From NCBI RefSeq assembly GCF_026210795.1, contig NC_089445.1, positions 1,364,001 to 1,428,000 of the forward strand: a stretch of 64,000 nucleotides of DNA, given 5' to 3'. The position numbers were made by a program, and so were the translations under genes. Positions 34,461-45,240 of the stretch are shown one piece after another (position 1 is the first letter of the stretch; each line of letters opens with the position of its first letter). Below the pieces are notes generated by a model. That model worked only from the letters and a program-made list of their open reading frames with translations, was not told where the DNA came from and did no database searches. Origin of the DNA: Rhizophagus irregularis. Its lineage: Eukaryota > Glomeromycota > Glomeromycetes > Glomerales > Glomeraceae.

Positions 34461-34821
34461 ATACGAGTGGACATATTTCAATGAATTTATTAATACATCA
34501 GATGCTTGAGATAATATGAAATAAATAACGCATATACTACCGCTAAAATAAGAGCTAGTTTACAATGAATATTCTGTTTTTCTTTCATCTTATCATAAGA
34601 CATGTTTCCGATAGAGAACGGACTATGTTGATTATCAAACGGACTTTTTGATAAGTTTAAAAATCCTTTGAAAAAGCATGTATACTATAATATTCCACTC
34701 CATCATACATTCTTTCTTGGACCTCACGACCGCACGTCCGCACGTGTAAGTAACTCCTCGGAATATTGCTGTGTTACGAAACAAATGATCACACGGCAGG
34801 ATCTGTGTAACAACTGAATTT

Positions 34822-34893
34822 CTCACATATAGTACCACTTTGGTATTTTTTTTTTCCGCAAATAAAATTTTTAATTTAGCCAATAAAATTTCG
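34822..34893 (+). repeat. Promoter-like shared block, copy 3, upstream of CRN remnant
   Basis: CTCACATATAGTACCACTTT, then GGTATTTTT..CGCAAATAAAA and CCAATAAAATTTCG, repeating both blocks of 32085-32190. It ends directly against the CRN-domain coding sequence at 34895. Confidence 0.6.
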
Positions 34894-34894
34894 C

Positions 34895-35800
34895 AACTCT
34901 AATACGACCGCGGACGCTTTCTCTGTTAAAATTATTAGGGACGGGCCCATTAGTGAACTCAAGGAGGCTATAAAGGCGAAAAAGGCACCAGAGTTCGACA
35001 ACGAACAGGCCCAAGCTATGGAAGGTGGAAATTCCTGGCGATCACGTCGTTCCTTTGAGTAATCTCTCACTCGAGGAGAATGAAGAGCTGTCAACAATAA
35101 ATGATATTGGTAACTACTGGCTCGAGAAACCGCCCAAGAAGAATATTCATGTCAACCACCCGTGTCGACTGCTGCTTCGAACGAGTTATTGGAATTAAGG
35201 GAGAAACTCGCTTTGTTGCAGGCATTGCTTAACAAATCTGTTCATGGTATGTAGTTTGTCCTTACCTGAGGTAAACGAAATTTTAGGTTATGAATTTTTT
35301 TACTAACCCGGTTGTTGCTTTACAGCAGTCGACGTTGTCGTTAGCCCGAAACGAACGAAGAGCTTTAAGTGGACAGTGAATATCGAACACGCGACTCTCG
35401 ATGGCATCAAAGAATGGCCTCAAAGAACACACATAGTACATGGAGTGCACAAGACACCAGCAAAACGATGGAGCGGAACTTAGCATGTTAAATAACAGTG
35501 GAAAATTCTCTCCTCGAAACGATCAGGGCCTTCGTGATATGCTCCACATATTCGTATCAAAGAACAATCTCAAGTTTACCGTGTTCATTGAAACGCCCTC
35601 AAAACCATTTTCAGATTGGTCGTTCCCGAAGGTGTGTCAGCTTTGTTGCCATGGTAAATCTGTACGAAGGCAAGTTTGAGCTCCGACCGGAGAAATACAT
35701 CACAGGGCCCAATGGACACGAACTCGAGACTTACTCCAAACCGCAAAAACTAGTTTATTTAGTACACGGTATCACATCCGCCCTGTTTCCTTTTTATCTG
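34895..35800 (+). pseudogene. Crinkler (CRN) effector-family pseudogene with retained intron
   Basis: The frame from 34895 begins NTTADAFSVKI and SELKEAIKAKKAPEFDN, the ubiquitin-like N-terminal part of crinkler (CRN) proteins; after one frame change KLWKVEIPGDHVVPLSNLSL follows (35013-35170). Another change leads into ELLELREKLALLQALLNKSV. A GT..AG intron lies at about 35247-35323. Exon 2 holds KSFKWTVNIEHATLDGIKEW, then in other frames SGKFSPRNDQGLRDMLHIFV (about 35485-35560) and EKYITGPNGH near 35690. The usual first residues (LFCL/LFLAK-type start) are missing; a repeat block sits there instead. CRN proteins are secreted or nuclear effectors in oomycetes and some fungi, including arbuscular mycorrhizal species. 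Here frameshifts prevent a product. The intron shows the copy arose at DNA level, not by retroposition. Confidence 0.85.
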
Positions 35801-35824
35801 CTTATCTAGGAACAGTTTTTTTTC

Positions 35825-37110
35825 AGTCATCAATTAATCAATTTCGTAATCGGTTAGTAAGGTTATGATGTAAGTATTTTTTTAAGATCTGATATAAATA
35901 AAATGCTTCATCATCATCAATCTGATTTGATAGTTATTTCTATCACAATAGTGTAGTATTTACAGCCAATTTACAGCTTACGTTTATAATATTACAACCG
36001 CTAAAGGTTGTAATTCGATATATAATAATCGTTACTTACGGCAACCAACCTTAGTGAAACATGTGGCATAATTTTGTACGTACGTTAGCTAAAAGATGGT
36101 AATTCTGATTTACAATCATTATATTTACTTGACCTTTTGGACTTACAACTATTTACGGAGATTTCACATAATAACATCTTGATTTTTTAGGAAATTACGA
36201 TAATGAACAAAAATTTAAGAGAAAGGTATGAAATTTTTTAAAAAATTATTTGTAATAAATTTTTTTTTGTGAATTTAATTTAGTAAGTTTATTTAATAGG
36301 CTAAAGAATATTCAATAACTAAGGGAAGTAATATCACTAATATATATGGAATATCTCAAAATCCTGATACAAAAGATTATATTTTGGTTAATGAATTCGG
36401 GATTTGAAGATTTCTACTATGATCGGTCTTGTCAATAAAGAGATTGCCATTATTTTGAAAGAGATTGCCACTACGGATAAAGAGATTTCTATTACAAATA
36501 AAATATTTGAAGGTAAAATCGATCTCATCAATAAAGAGATTGGAATATTCGACGGTAAACTTAATCTCACCAATAAACGAACTCACGGAAAAAGGAATTG
36601 ATTTAGAGGTAAGAATTTATGAGTCATATTGAATAATTTTGTTGTTTAATTAATCTAAATTATGTCAATTACAGAATTGGAGTTCATCGTACCCGTTGTC
36701 CTTCAAATTTATGTGCTATTTTCAGTAAAAGGTACATATAGGTTTCTTCATACGAATTGTATTGTTACTTTATGGCTTAATAATAATAGGTCCATATATT
36801 AGTTAAATCACGAGCCCGATGGGCAAACTTTATAGATAATTTCAGATTCAAATGTCACTGACCTAAAATTTAATAGATGAAAACTATTATAATGGATAGG
36901 ATAGGAATTTATTCTAGTTTAAAATTTAATTTTTGCGTATTCATTCATGACTTAAAATTTAATAAGTGAAAATAGGTCATAATTTATTTTAGTTTAACTT
37001 GTAAAATGCAACATATATATTACATAATGTCAGTTTAATATAACACACGTTTAAAAAATTCAAAATAAAATCTTTATTATATTTTGTAAAGTAATATATG
37101 GTAAAGGGCC
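35825..37110 (+). repeat. Duplicated cassette, copy B (coiled-coil gene remnant)
   Basis: Second copy of the cassette at 32880-33890. A short exon-like ATG..GAAAG at 36203-36225 is followed by a GT..AG-like gap to about 36300. At 36404-36601 an open frame encodes repeated TNKEI/INKEI heptads, so a coiled coil, ending before another splice-like gap and GTTCATCGTACCCGTTGTCC at about 36680. It closes with TTTATTATATT at 37070. Copy B is better preserved than A but still looks incomplete. It could be a small lineage-specific gene; I have no family for it. Confidence 0.5.
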
Positions 37111-39580
37111 GTAAAAATGAATGTAAAAAATGGTAGAGAGTGGGATGTTTCAGAGAAATAATACACGTGACCCCGGAAATCTGTTGGAAGTTACATACGT
37201 AACCCTGCCTTGGCCGATGATCAAATGTATTTCAACTCCTAGTCACGGAAGGGAAATAAAAATGGGCCAGATACTAAGTTCGAGATAGGGGAAAAAAGAT
37301 AAAATATCACCCAGTTAAATTGAGGGATGCTGGAAAAATTACGCTCTAATAATGTTAAAGAGAAAAGATATCTCACCATGTTAAATTGGGGAGAAAAAAA
37401 AAAATCGGTCCAGAACCCCCAAAATCGTTCTACTAATAACATGTTTATTATCCAAAGAGTTTCCAACCTTAATTTGAGGAAATATGCTAATTAATTCTTA
37501 ATTTAAATATTTGGATTTTTAATTATTTGAATTATAGTTTTTTAGATTATGTAAATATAGTTTAGAACCTGTAATGGGGACAAATTACCCAGAAAATACA
37601 ATCAACGTAAGATCGAAAATTTGTTATAAATACACGAGAATTTTTTTCATGCAAACCATATCAATCATCTTTTTCACATGATTTTTTCAAAGTTATCTAC
37701 CAATGGTAGTGAATTATTAGCTAAAACGTTTGAAAAACGAAATCAATGTCTCACTATTAACATTGTAATCCGAAAAAACAATTAATACAAAAGATATAAT
37801 TCTGATATTATATATTAGAATTCATATAAATCTATTTTATAAACAATATTATTTTAAATATACTGTATGACCTTTGCTCAAGACGAAAGAGGCCATTCCG
37901 AGGTCACGGAAATTTTCAGCAAGGGCTTCAATGATCTACACGCAACTTACGTTGTTTGATGAATGTCGTATGTCCTCTTTGACCTTCAACTTCTATTTTT
38001 GTTCAACTTTTTTTTTAGAAAAATAAATACTTTTTAACTATATGAAACTACAGTTTATAGTCACCATGAAAATTATAATACTTTGAAAATAGAGTATTGC
38101 TTATTAAAATACAAAATAAAGTCATTATAACTAATAATTACAGACATTTGGAAACTGAATATAATGAGTAAAAAATCATTCTACAGAACATGAAAGTAAA
38201 TGATGATGATAGATATTTTTATGGTTGTAATGACAAACAAGGCAAATGTTAAAAAATTAAATATTTAATTTGACTGAGTTATGGGAGATAAAATCTGAGG
38301 CAACACTTGTGAACTAAAAAAGTAATGGATTCATTAAAAGGTAAAGAAATTTATTGTTTTAAGGATTTGATTGGCAAATTTTTTTATTCAGGTAAAGTAA
38401 AGTTTGAAGACACCAAATAATGACAGGAATAGTTGAACAAATTTATTAGGTGCTTTCAACTAAAAGAGAATTTTTGAAAAGGTGGATTTTAGAAGTCAAG
38501 ATGAAAAATATATTCTACAGTATGTTTAAAGATTTTGAAAAGCTACATAAACTTTAATCAATTTCTTTTGAAAACATTATAATTTCTGAGTTAATTGACT
38601 GCTTACAATTGTCAGTTTTACTTTTTCATATCAATATTAAATAGCAAAATTAACATATAGCGATGTTTAATAGTATTATAAAAGCTCGCTTAATTAATAA
38701 TGCTTGTTGTATTAATAAATAATTTGCTTAATGAATATTAATTAAAAACAATTGTATATAAATAGTAAATAGAAAATGGACATTTTACTTTAATTTCTGA
38801 TTTAATTCCAATTTGTTAGAAAAAGTTTAAAAAACTTTAGCTTCTTTCAAAATATACTTTGTTATATAAATCTTATTGGAATTATGGTTTATATATATCA
38901 GATATAGCTGAAATTGCTGAATTTTACCAGAGTTTGAAATTTTAAATGATGAATTCTAGTTATTATTATTATAGAAATATATAAAAAAGTTTTAAAAGTG
39001 ATTAATAAAATGATATCCTATATATATATATTGGTTAAAACTGAAATTATAAATGATTTAATAAATCAATATTATAATTTATAGAAGAATAAATGATATC
39101 AAAATAAATATATATTATTGATCTTTTCTTTGCTATTATTAAAGTATTAATAGATTTCTTTAATCCCAAATTCTATACAACTTTATAAAAAAAAAGAATT
39201 TTCGGAAATTAGTAAATATTCGGGATTTCAGGTGACATAAGAAATTGAAAATATGCATTATTCTGTAGCAGCACAGAAATCATATAATTCCATTATTTAT
39301 ATAAATCAATGCACTGTTTTGAGTATATTATATAAAGTATTGCACTTATAATATATAAAACAGCACACATTTTATTTTAATTTTCTTTTGTTTATTAACT
39401 ATTTTCCTTTCAAGTTTTTAATTCAGCTGATTGGTAATATTCTCTTATTATATATAATATATATTTTTGATTTTAGAAGTAATTCTACAAAATAAAAAAA
39501 AAAAATAATTAATACATTTATTAGATCAAACATATTTTCATTATCTAAGTTCATTTCACTAAAGAAATGTCCTCAAGAAA
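37111..39580. other. Repeat-derived or intergenic DNA, nothing assigned
   Basis: 37140-37440 is more GC-balanced and contains a local direct repeat (TATC.C.CC..GTTAAATTG.GG near 37300 and 37370). 38140-38560 has broken codon-like runs suggestive of an old element, but no motif can be named. The remainder is AT-rich. Confidence 0.4.
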
Positions 39581-39610
39581 GCGACACGAACAACATTCGT
39601 GTATTATCGG

Positions 39611-39643
39611 AACATGGCACGCAACATATAGCGTGCCGTGTCA
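39611..39643. other. Hairpin, 7-11 bp stem
   Basis: GGCACGC and GCGTGCC pair across an 8-nt AACATATA loop; the stem extends further with one G-T pair. No transcript context shows that it is a terminator. Confidence 0.4.
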
Positions 39644-40518
39644 TATTTAAAAATATTATTTAAAATCTTCAGAAATCTGCCTTTCTTAAAAACAAGAAAA
39701 AGAAATGTTAAAATGTTTCTTTGATTCAAGCGAAAAGATGATTTTCCTATGCAGTACCTATAGTATAGTAAGCTCAAGTTCATCCAAATTTTCAAAAAGT
39801 AGAGCAATTTAAAAGAAATTTAGTAATATATGTTTTTTTTAATGCAACTGAAGACCAATACAGTAAGTCTGAATTTATAAAAAAGAAGTCAGATGCTTTA
39901 CAAAAAACGGAAGAGAAATCCCGATACTTTATAAAAAGAAGTCCCAGCATGTTATAAAAAAGGCTGGTCTTAAAAACTGGTCCATAAAAAAAAGAATTTA
40001 TGAAGATAAATAAAATGAAAAATTAGTAGGAAAATTGAAACTAAATTTTCTCCAATTTCAGTGATTAATGCCAGAGAATTTCAGGTATGATTTTCATTTA
40101 GATGAGTTGGTAGAAAGAATGGAAAAGAGGGATTGATTTTATAACAGATTGGAACAGTGATCATCGGACACAAGCCACGTGAATGGGCTGTGTACTGGCT
40201 GTGTTAGGTTCTATTTCTTTTTTTTCTTATAATTCTTTAAATTTATTTTTTTCTTTTTTTTCTTATAATTCTTTATATTTTTTATTTTATTTCTTTAAAT
40301 TCTTTATTTTTTTTTATTCTTTTTTCTTTCTTTTATTTTTTTTATTTCTTCTTGACGTAACACTTTTTTTTATTACACTCCACCGAGCCTATAGAAACCC
40401 TATAAAAAAACGTAGCACTATAATAGTGCACCTCTTCCTTAAAATGGGCCGGTCACGCTAGTGGAAGTAATTAAAGTATAAAACGGCCGAACTTATCTCG
40501 TTCTTACAGGAACAAGAC
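39644..40518. other. Low-complexity intergenic DNA
   Basis: 39880-39990 repeats a ..TATAAAAA.AGAAGTC.. word. 40205-40340 is a T-rich stretch with a duplicated TCTTATAATTCTTTA word. TATAAAAC near 40478 could be the TATA box of the gene remnant that follows. Confidence 0.4.
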
Positions 40519-41010
40519 ATGGAATTTGACGAAGACTTGAAAATAATTCGTAAGCAAAAGGTTTATTGCCGTGACTTTCCCAAGGCAACCGAAAAAAAGC
40601 TTGAAAATGCCAGGTAGTTCTACATCAAGTCTCACGGACTTTGCCAAGGAATGCAAGGAGAAAAAGTTGAAGTCGTTTTCGTTCGAGATATTAGGGAAAT
40701 ATGGCCTTTACTCCGAATATACAGTTATTATTTCACCTACAAACACGCGAAATTCAAGAAGATAATAAGCATTTTGAACTATGTATTGCGGATATAAACA
40801 TAAGGCTTAAGAGTTGTGGGACATCGGTGTAAAGAGTACTCTATTCCTATTTTGGGCGAGAGCTCCGAACGTTGTGTAAGAGTGTGAGGAATGTTTTGGT
40901 TCAAAGAGAATTCTAGAAATTGGACCAGCGTGAACGAAAAAATTGATGATTTTATTCAAGAAATACAATTAAAAATTAATAGCTCAAGAGATATTAAATT
41001 TAAACGATCT
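40519..41010 (+). pseudogene. Remnant of lineage-type gene ending in a kinase-like N-terminal segment
   Basis: From ATG at 40519 a frame reads MEFDEDLKIIRKQKVYCRDF and then hits a stop, resuming as FYIKSHGLCQGMQGEKVEVV and REIWPLLRIYSYYFTYKHAK. Farther on (about 40895-40995) comes NWTSVNEKIDDFIQEIQLKI. That last piece resembles the segment just before the kinase domain in the large protein-kinase families of Rhizophagus; the kinase domain itself is absent. Whether the two pieces were one gene is unclear. TATAAAAC lies 40 bp upstream of the ATG. Stops make it a pseudogene. Confidence 0.45.
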
Positions 41011-41440
41011 AGTTTAACGATAGGCAAAATTTAAAATATTTATATAACTTACAAAATATCAACCTATGAATTACATAATGTAAATTTAATTTTTTTTCAA
41101 AAAAAAATATATATATAATTAATGTAATAATATATTTATATTAAATAGGTTGGACGATACTCAATTAGTAATAATTATGTCGTAAAATATATGGAAGAGG
41201 GCCAGGATAGAGTTATAGTTCGAAACAAAATGAAGGGACGATCACGTAAATAGTCCGCAATCACTAGCATAGAAACGGTTTCTCTAGGGATCAAAGTTTT
41301 GTATCACGGACACGTCTTGAACTTTGTTGCGTGGTATGTCACGCTATAATTGTAATAATAAAAATTTCTTGGCAAAAATCGTTGACAATGTTAACGATCA
41401 GAATCAATGATTTTTTTTTATTTTGAATACAAGTATACAA
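41011..41440. other. Short intergenic stretch
   Basis: A broken frame (VGRYSISNNYVVKYMEEGQD) at about 41152-41255 has no recognised family; otherwise nothing is assigned. Confidence 0.4.
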
Positions 41441-41449
41441 GTACATAAT

Positions 41450-42331
41450 CGCTCGAAAATGAACTCGATTAGGCAAGAAAATGCTAAATTCATGGCCAAA
41501 ATTATGGGCTTAAGGCTGAGAAAATGAAGTTGAGACGGACTATGGAGGAGCTGGAGCAAATAAAGTAGATATCACTAAACCATAAGTCCGAAAATGCTGA
41601 GCTTAGGGTAGAATCACGAAATTGACTCAGAAGGAGTTACAAAATGATAACTCTCCTAGCAGCAGTTCATCTAACATCAATTCGGTTGCAGAGGACCGTC
41701 GCAAATCATTGGAGGATTACTGATAAGGATGGATGTTTTTTTTGGAATGAAAAATATTATGAGATTAGGCAGAGGTTACCGTCAAGAAAGGTAGTCTTCA
41801 TCATTCAATAATAAGGCGACTGAATTTCAGCCGAAATAGTCATAGGAAGAAAGTTGTAGAAAAAATTGTTCAAATGATATCTGATAGCATTCATAATAAT
41901 GTAGGGTGATTCTTCGAGGAAAACAGAATCACATAATGAAAATTCGGCTAGGGCTTCCTGCTAAAGTTCTTCTATGCTTTCTTTAGCTGAATTATTTGAT
42001 AAAGCAACTGATGCTGAATGTAGCGTAATTCGAGCTAACTATTAGGAGATTTTACGCTGTTGTTATTATGGAGAAAGATTTCTTAAAAGTTGAGATACAA
42101 AATAGAAAAGGCGCTAAGAGAAAACTAAACGATGAGATCAAAAAACAACTTCTCGATGATCTCTTGAAAAATGCAATAAGATTAGAGAAGAAAGGGCAAG
42201 ATTTATTTAGTAACATTGGGACGATAAAATTCATCAGGAAAAGACTTATTCAACATCGAAAACTTTCGAGTTGGGACAGCGTCTTTGACAATTACGTGAT
42301 TTTCGGTGAGTCGGTCGATTTTCGAAAATAG
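41450..42331 (+). pseudogene. Degenerate lineage-specific family member (coiled coil plus SLAELFDKATDAE domain)
   Basis: 41460-41640 keeps a heptad-like series (ENAKF, LRRTMEELEQIK, ENAELRVE) broken by stops. 41970-42330 reads SLAELFDKATDAECSVIRAN, then a stop, EIL, YYGERFLK and an open segment with KKQLLDDLLKNAIRLEKKGQ. This layout matches, from memory, a repeated protein family common in Rhizophagus genomes with no known function. Loss of the usual C-terminal part and several stops mark it as dead. Confidence 0.5.
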
Positions 42332-42929
42332 CCTTTTATCTATCAATGTATCATGCATGTTAACTTATCAATGAAAAAAAATGAAGTTCACTTGTTCGGT
42401 TATATGATTTTTTTTTAACGTGTATGCATGAATGCAAGTGGAAATTGCATTGAAAAAATAAAAAATTTTTACTACTAACTCGTAAAAATATTATCACAAT
42501 TCATTGCTTAGTATTATTATGTAAATTTCGACTTGTTGGAAAGACCTTTAATTTTTCTATCTAGACCAATAAAGATCTTTATCTTAATAATTTCGAAAAC
42601 GCTAGATTACTTTATATTGATGAAAATCTTCATTTAGAATTCTTATTTTGGGTATAAGATTCTGGTTTATTATATACCAATAATGATTTAAACCTAGAAA
42701 ATTTATTCACTGAACCAGAAGACAATAATATGACTATAGCCAAAGAAAATATGATAATTGCCAGATTGGGTATTTGCTAGTACGCAAACTCGTAACTGAG
42801 TTCAGTTAAATTCATGTCTTGTTACGCACCTAGAAATCTGACCGATTTAAAATTAATCTCATATGGGGTTTAAATTTCTTATGACTGTTAAGCAAATATA
42901 AATCTAATATATTTATATATTGTTCGAGG
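42332..42929. other. AT-rich stretch, no feature assigned
   Basis: 42580-42780 has broken open segments (LYIDENLHLEFLFWV) that may be the 5' part of the transposase that follows; this is not provable by eye. Confidence 0.35.
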
Positions 42930-43525
42930 TCTTTCTATAGCTTTGTGTTTAAATGCTGATATTAATACCTTCTTTAATAATTGGTAAATATGCGAATCCA
43001 AGGTGCTTTAAAAATATTAACATTTACAACTTATCAAAATAATGCTAAGGCTTGGATGCTTATAACAATTTTTTAAGAATGGCTTTGTGTATTTGATCGT
43101 TAAAGTTGCATTAAAATGGAGATCAACAGATCAACGTGTTTTGCTGTTACTTGATAATTGTAAAAGTTATAAAATGAAAAGTCTTAACCTTCCACATGTT
43201 GAAATTCATTTTTTACCTTTAAATACACATTGAAGATTCAGCTAATGGATGCTGTAATTATCGTGTCATTTAAAGAATACTATCATCATCATATTCGGTA
43301 GCTAGTTTGCTTTGTTTATATTTAATTTTACCAAATAATTTATTTTTTATTTAGTTAGTTGTTAGAATGTGTAGAGGCCAAACAAAACATACAGAATCTA
43401 AAGATGAATATTTTGCAAGCCATTCAGTATATCATTTCAAGTTGGAATGAAGTTACAGTTGAAATAATCTGTAATTGTTGAAATCATACCGGGAATAACG
43501 AATTGATAAATGATGAACCCCTTAA
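42930..43525 (+). pseudogene. Decayed pogo/Tigger-type (DDE_1) transposase
   Basis: Fragments in sequence: LIIGKYANPRCFKNINIYN (about 42985-43040), NAKAWML then EWLCVFD, LLLLDNCKSYKMKSLNLPHV with EIHFLPLNTH (43141-43230), DAGIIVSFKEYY across a frame change, and ISSWNEVTVEIICNCWNHTG at 43430-43490. This order is that of the DDE_1 transposase of the pogo/Tigger/CENP-B group; the second catalytic Asp is in LLDN. Several stops and shifts make it non-functional, and no terminal repeats were identified. Confidence 0.75.
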
Positions 43526-44519
43526 TCTTTCTAAATTCTAATGCAATGTGAGTAAATGAATCCCTTAAGAAGATATTACATATGAAACTTTTAGATGACT
43601 AAATCATTACAGAACTTGTAGATATTTAATGAAAATACTGATAATAGATAATAGTGATGAGATAGTAATTATAAGCACTAATATAGTATTAAAGAAACTG
43701 TGAATATGTTTTTACTTTAGCAGGAAGATACTGATGAATATATCAAATTAGTAGGTAAAATTGAAAAATTTTATTAGAAAAAAACAGATACATATGATGC
43801 AGCAGACTACAATTAATCAGTGTTTTAAATAATAATTGTCTTATTACTGTAATAATAATAATTGAATAACAAATAATGGTTTTGACCTATTAATACATAA
43901 TACAATGTTTCTTTTATAATTTTTAGCGTTTTCGTAATGTTAAATCTTTAAAAAAAAATTTTTTTTATAAATGCATGCTTATATGAGTGCATATAGAGAG
44001 GGTTGACTATATAATTTTAAATTCTATAACAATTATATCTACTGGCCTTTATTATTTATACATTTTATTTAATTCTTAAGGGACTGGTTTTTAAAGTGTC
44101 TATTAATTTTAATATTTTCTTTAAATTCAGAATTGACAATTATATTAATCTTTTATTCTTTTATAAAAACTATAGCTTTTCTAAAAAAAAGTAACTTTTA
44201 CATCTTTATATTATAATCTAATTATTCACTAAGTTGTTTTTCAAGATTTATTATTATTATTGACATTTAGACAAACTATTGGATTTTCTGTTATATGATA
44301 ATATTTCTTTTGGTTTATTTCAATTTGGATTTGCTATTACCAGATGTAATATGCTATGTCCCTTTAAATTATTAATATTTGAAGTAAAATCTTTACATAC
44401 ATCAACATATAGCTATAATAATCACTTTATTTACAAAAGCAGATTGTATTCTTTCTTATCTTCCAATTCGTCTTCCACTGACTCAGAATTAATAGGAGTT
44501 TTAGTTGTTTTAGTTACTG
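43526..44519. other. AT-rich stretch, no gene seen
   Basis: Probably includes 3' remains of the pogo-type element. No conserved motif is visible. Confidence 0.5.
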
Positions 44520-44815
44520 TAAAAATTAAAGATATGTTCATTCTCCCTTTGTAACCGATAGTTAATTCTTTCTTTTGCCAATTAACAATAGCATTTACTT
44601 TTCTGAGCCAATCATTCCCAAAATTAGGACTTTGTCTTGGAAGTTTAACATGTGTACTGGCGTTTTGATGATCATATGACTGAGGTGAACTGGTAATTCA
44701 GTAATTACTCCCAAGGCATGAACTTTAGTTCCATTGGCAGTAACAATAACCATATTTGATGGTTGATTAATTTGATATCCAAGTTGCTTCATCAGAGATT
44801 TAGTGATAATACTTG
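44520..44815 (-). pseudogene. Ty3/Gypsy-type retropepsin fragment
   Basis: Minus strand: SIITKSLMKQLGYQINQPSN, MVIVTANGTKVHALGVITEL, VLILG, then in a shifted frame KVNAIVNWQKKELTIGYKGR. This is the part of a retroviral-type aspartic protease after the catalytic DSGA loop, with the closing ILG flap strand. The catalytic Asp segment is missing at the 5' side. It lies downstream of the reverse-transcriptase copies (which are at higher coordinates), so it comes from a separate or rearranged insertion. Confidence 0.75.
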
Positions 44816-45240
44816 GATATATTTACCATTTTTTGTAAGTAGTTTCAGATTTTTATTTATATAGACACTTTGCTATAAAAATATATCCCAACTTTTCATT
44901 TAGGTTCTTGTCAATATATTCTATTATTTAACTGTCACCCAATCGTTTTCGTGTCCGGAAAACTCACCCTTGTCAATGCATTGTAGAAAAATAGGAGGTT
45001 AAGCCCAACCTCTAAATCAAGGGATTTTCCTACTTTATCTGCTATGATAATTTTGATTTTTTCATTATTATTAAAGTTAAAAATAAGTTATTATGTTGGA
45101 TTAATTATTTTGATAAATAGAAATATTTGATATATTTTGTATAGTATTATTAGTGAGATTATTTGATCTTATCCTCTTATTGATAAAAGATTTATTTCTT
45201 ATATACTCTTACCTTCTTAAAAGTTATATTATTTAGTTTA
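44816..45240. other. AT-rich stretch with small hairpin
   Basis: GAGGTT..AACCTC at about 44994-45012 can form a 6-bp stem; no gene is seen. Confidence 0.4.

Noticed and set aside
38140-38560. Possible old transposase or gene fragment
   Set aside because: Only short codon-like runs with many stops; no motif could be named.
40183-40461. 92-codon Phe/Leu-rich open frame that looks like a membrane protein
   Set aside because: Translation of a T-rich low-complexity tract; no support.
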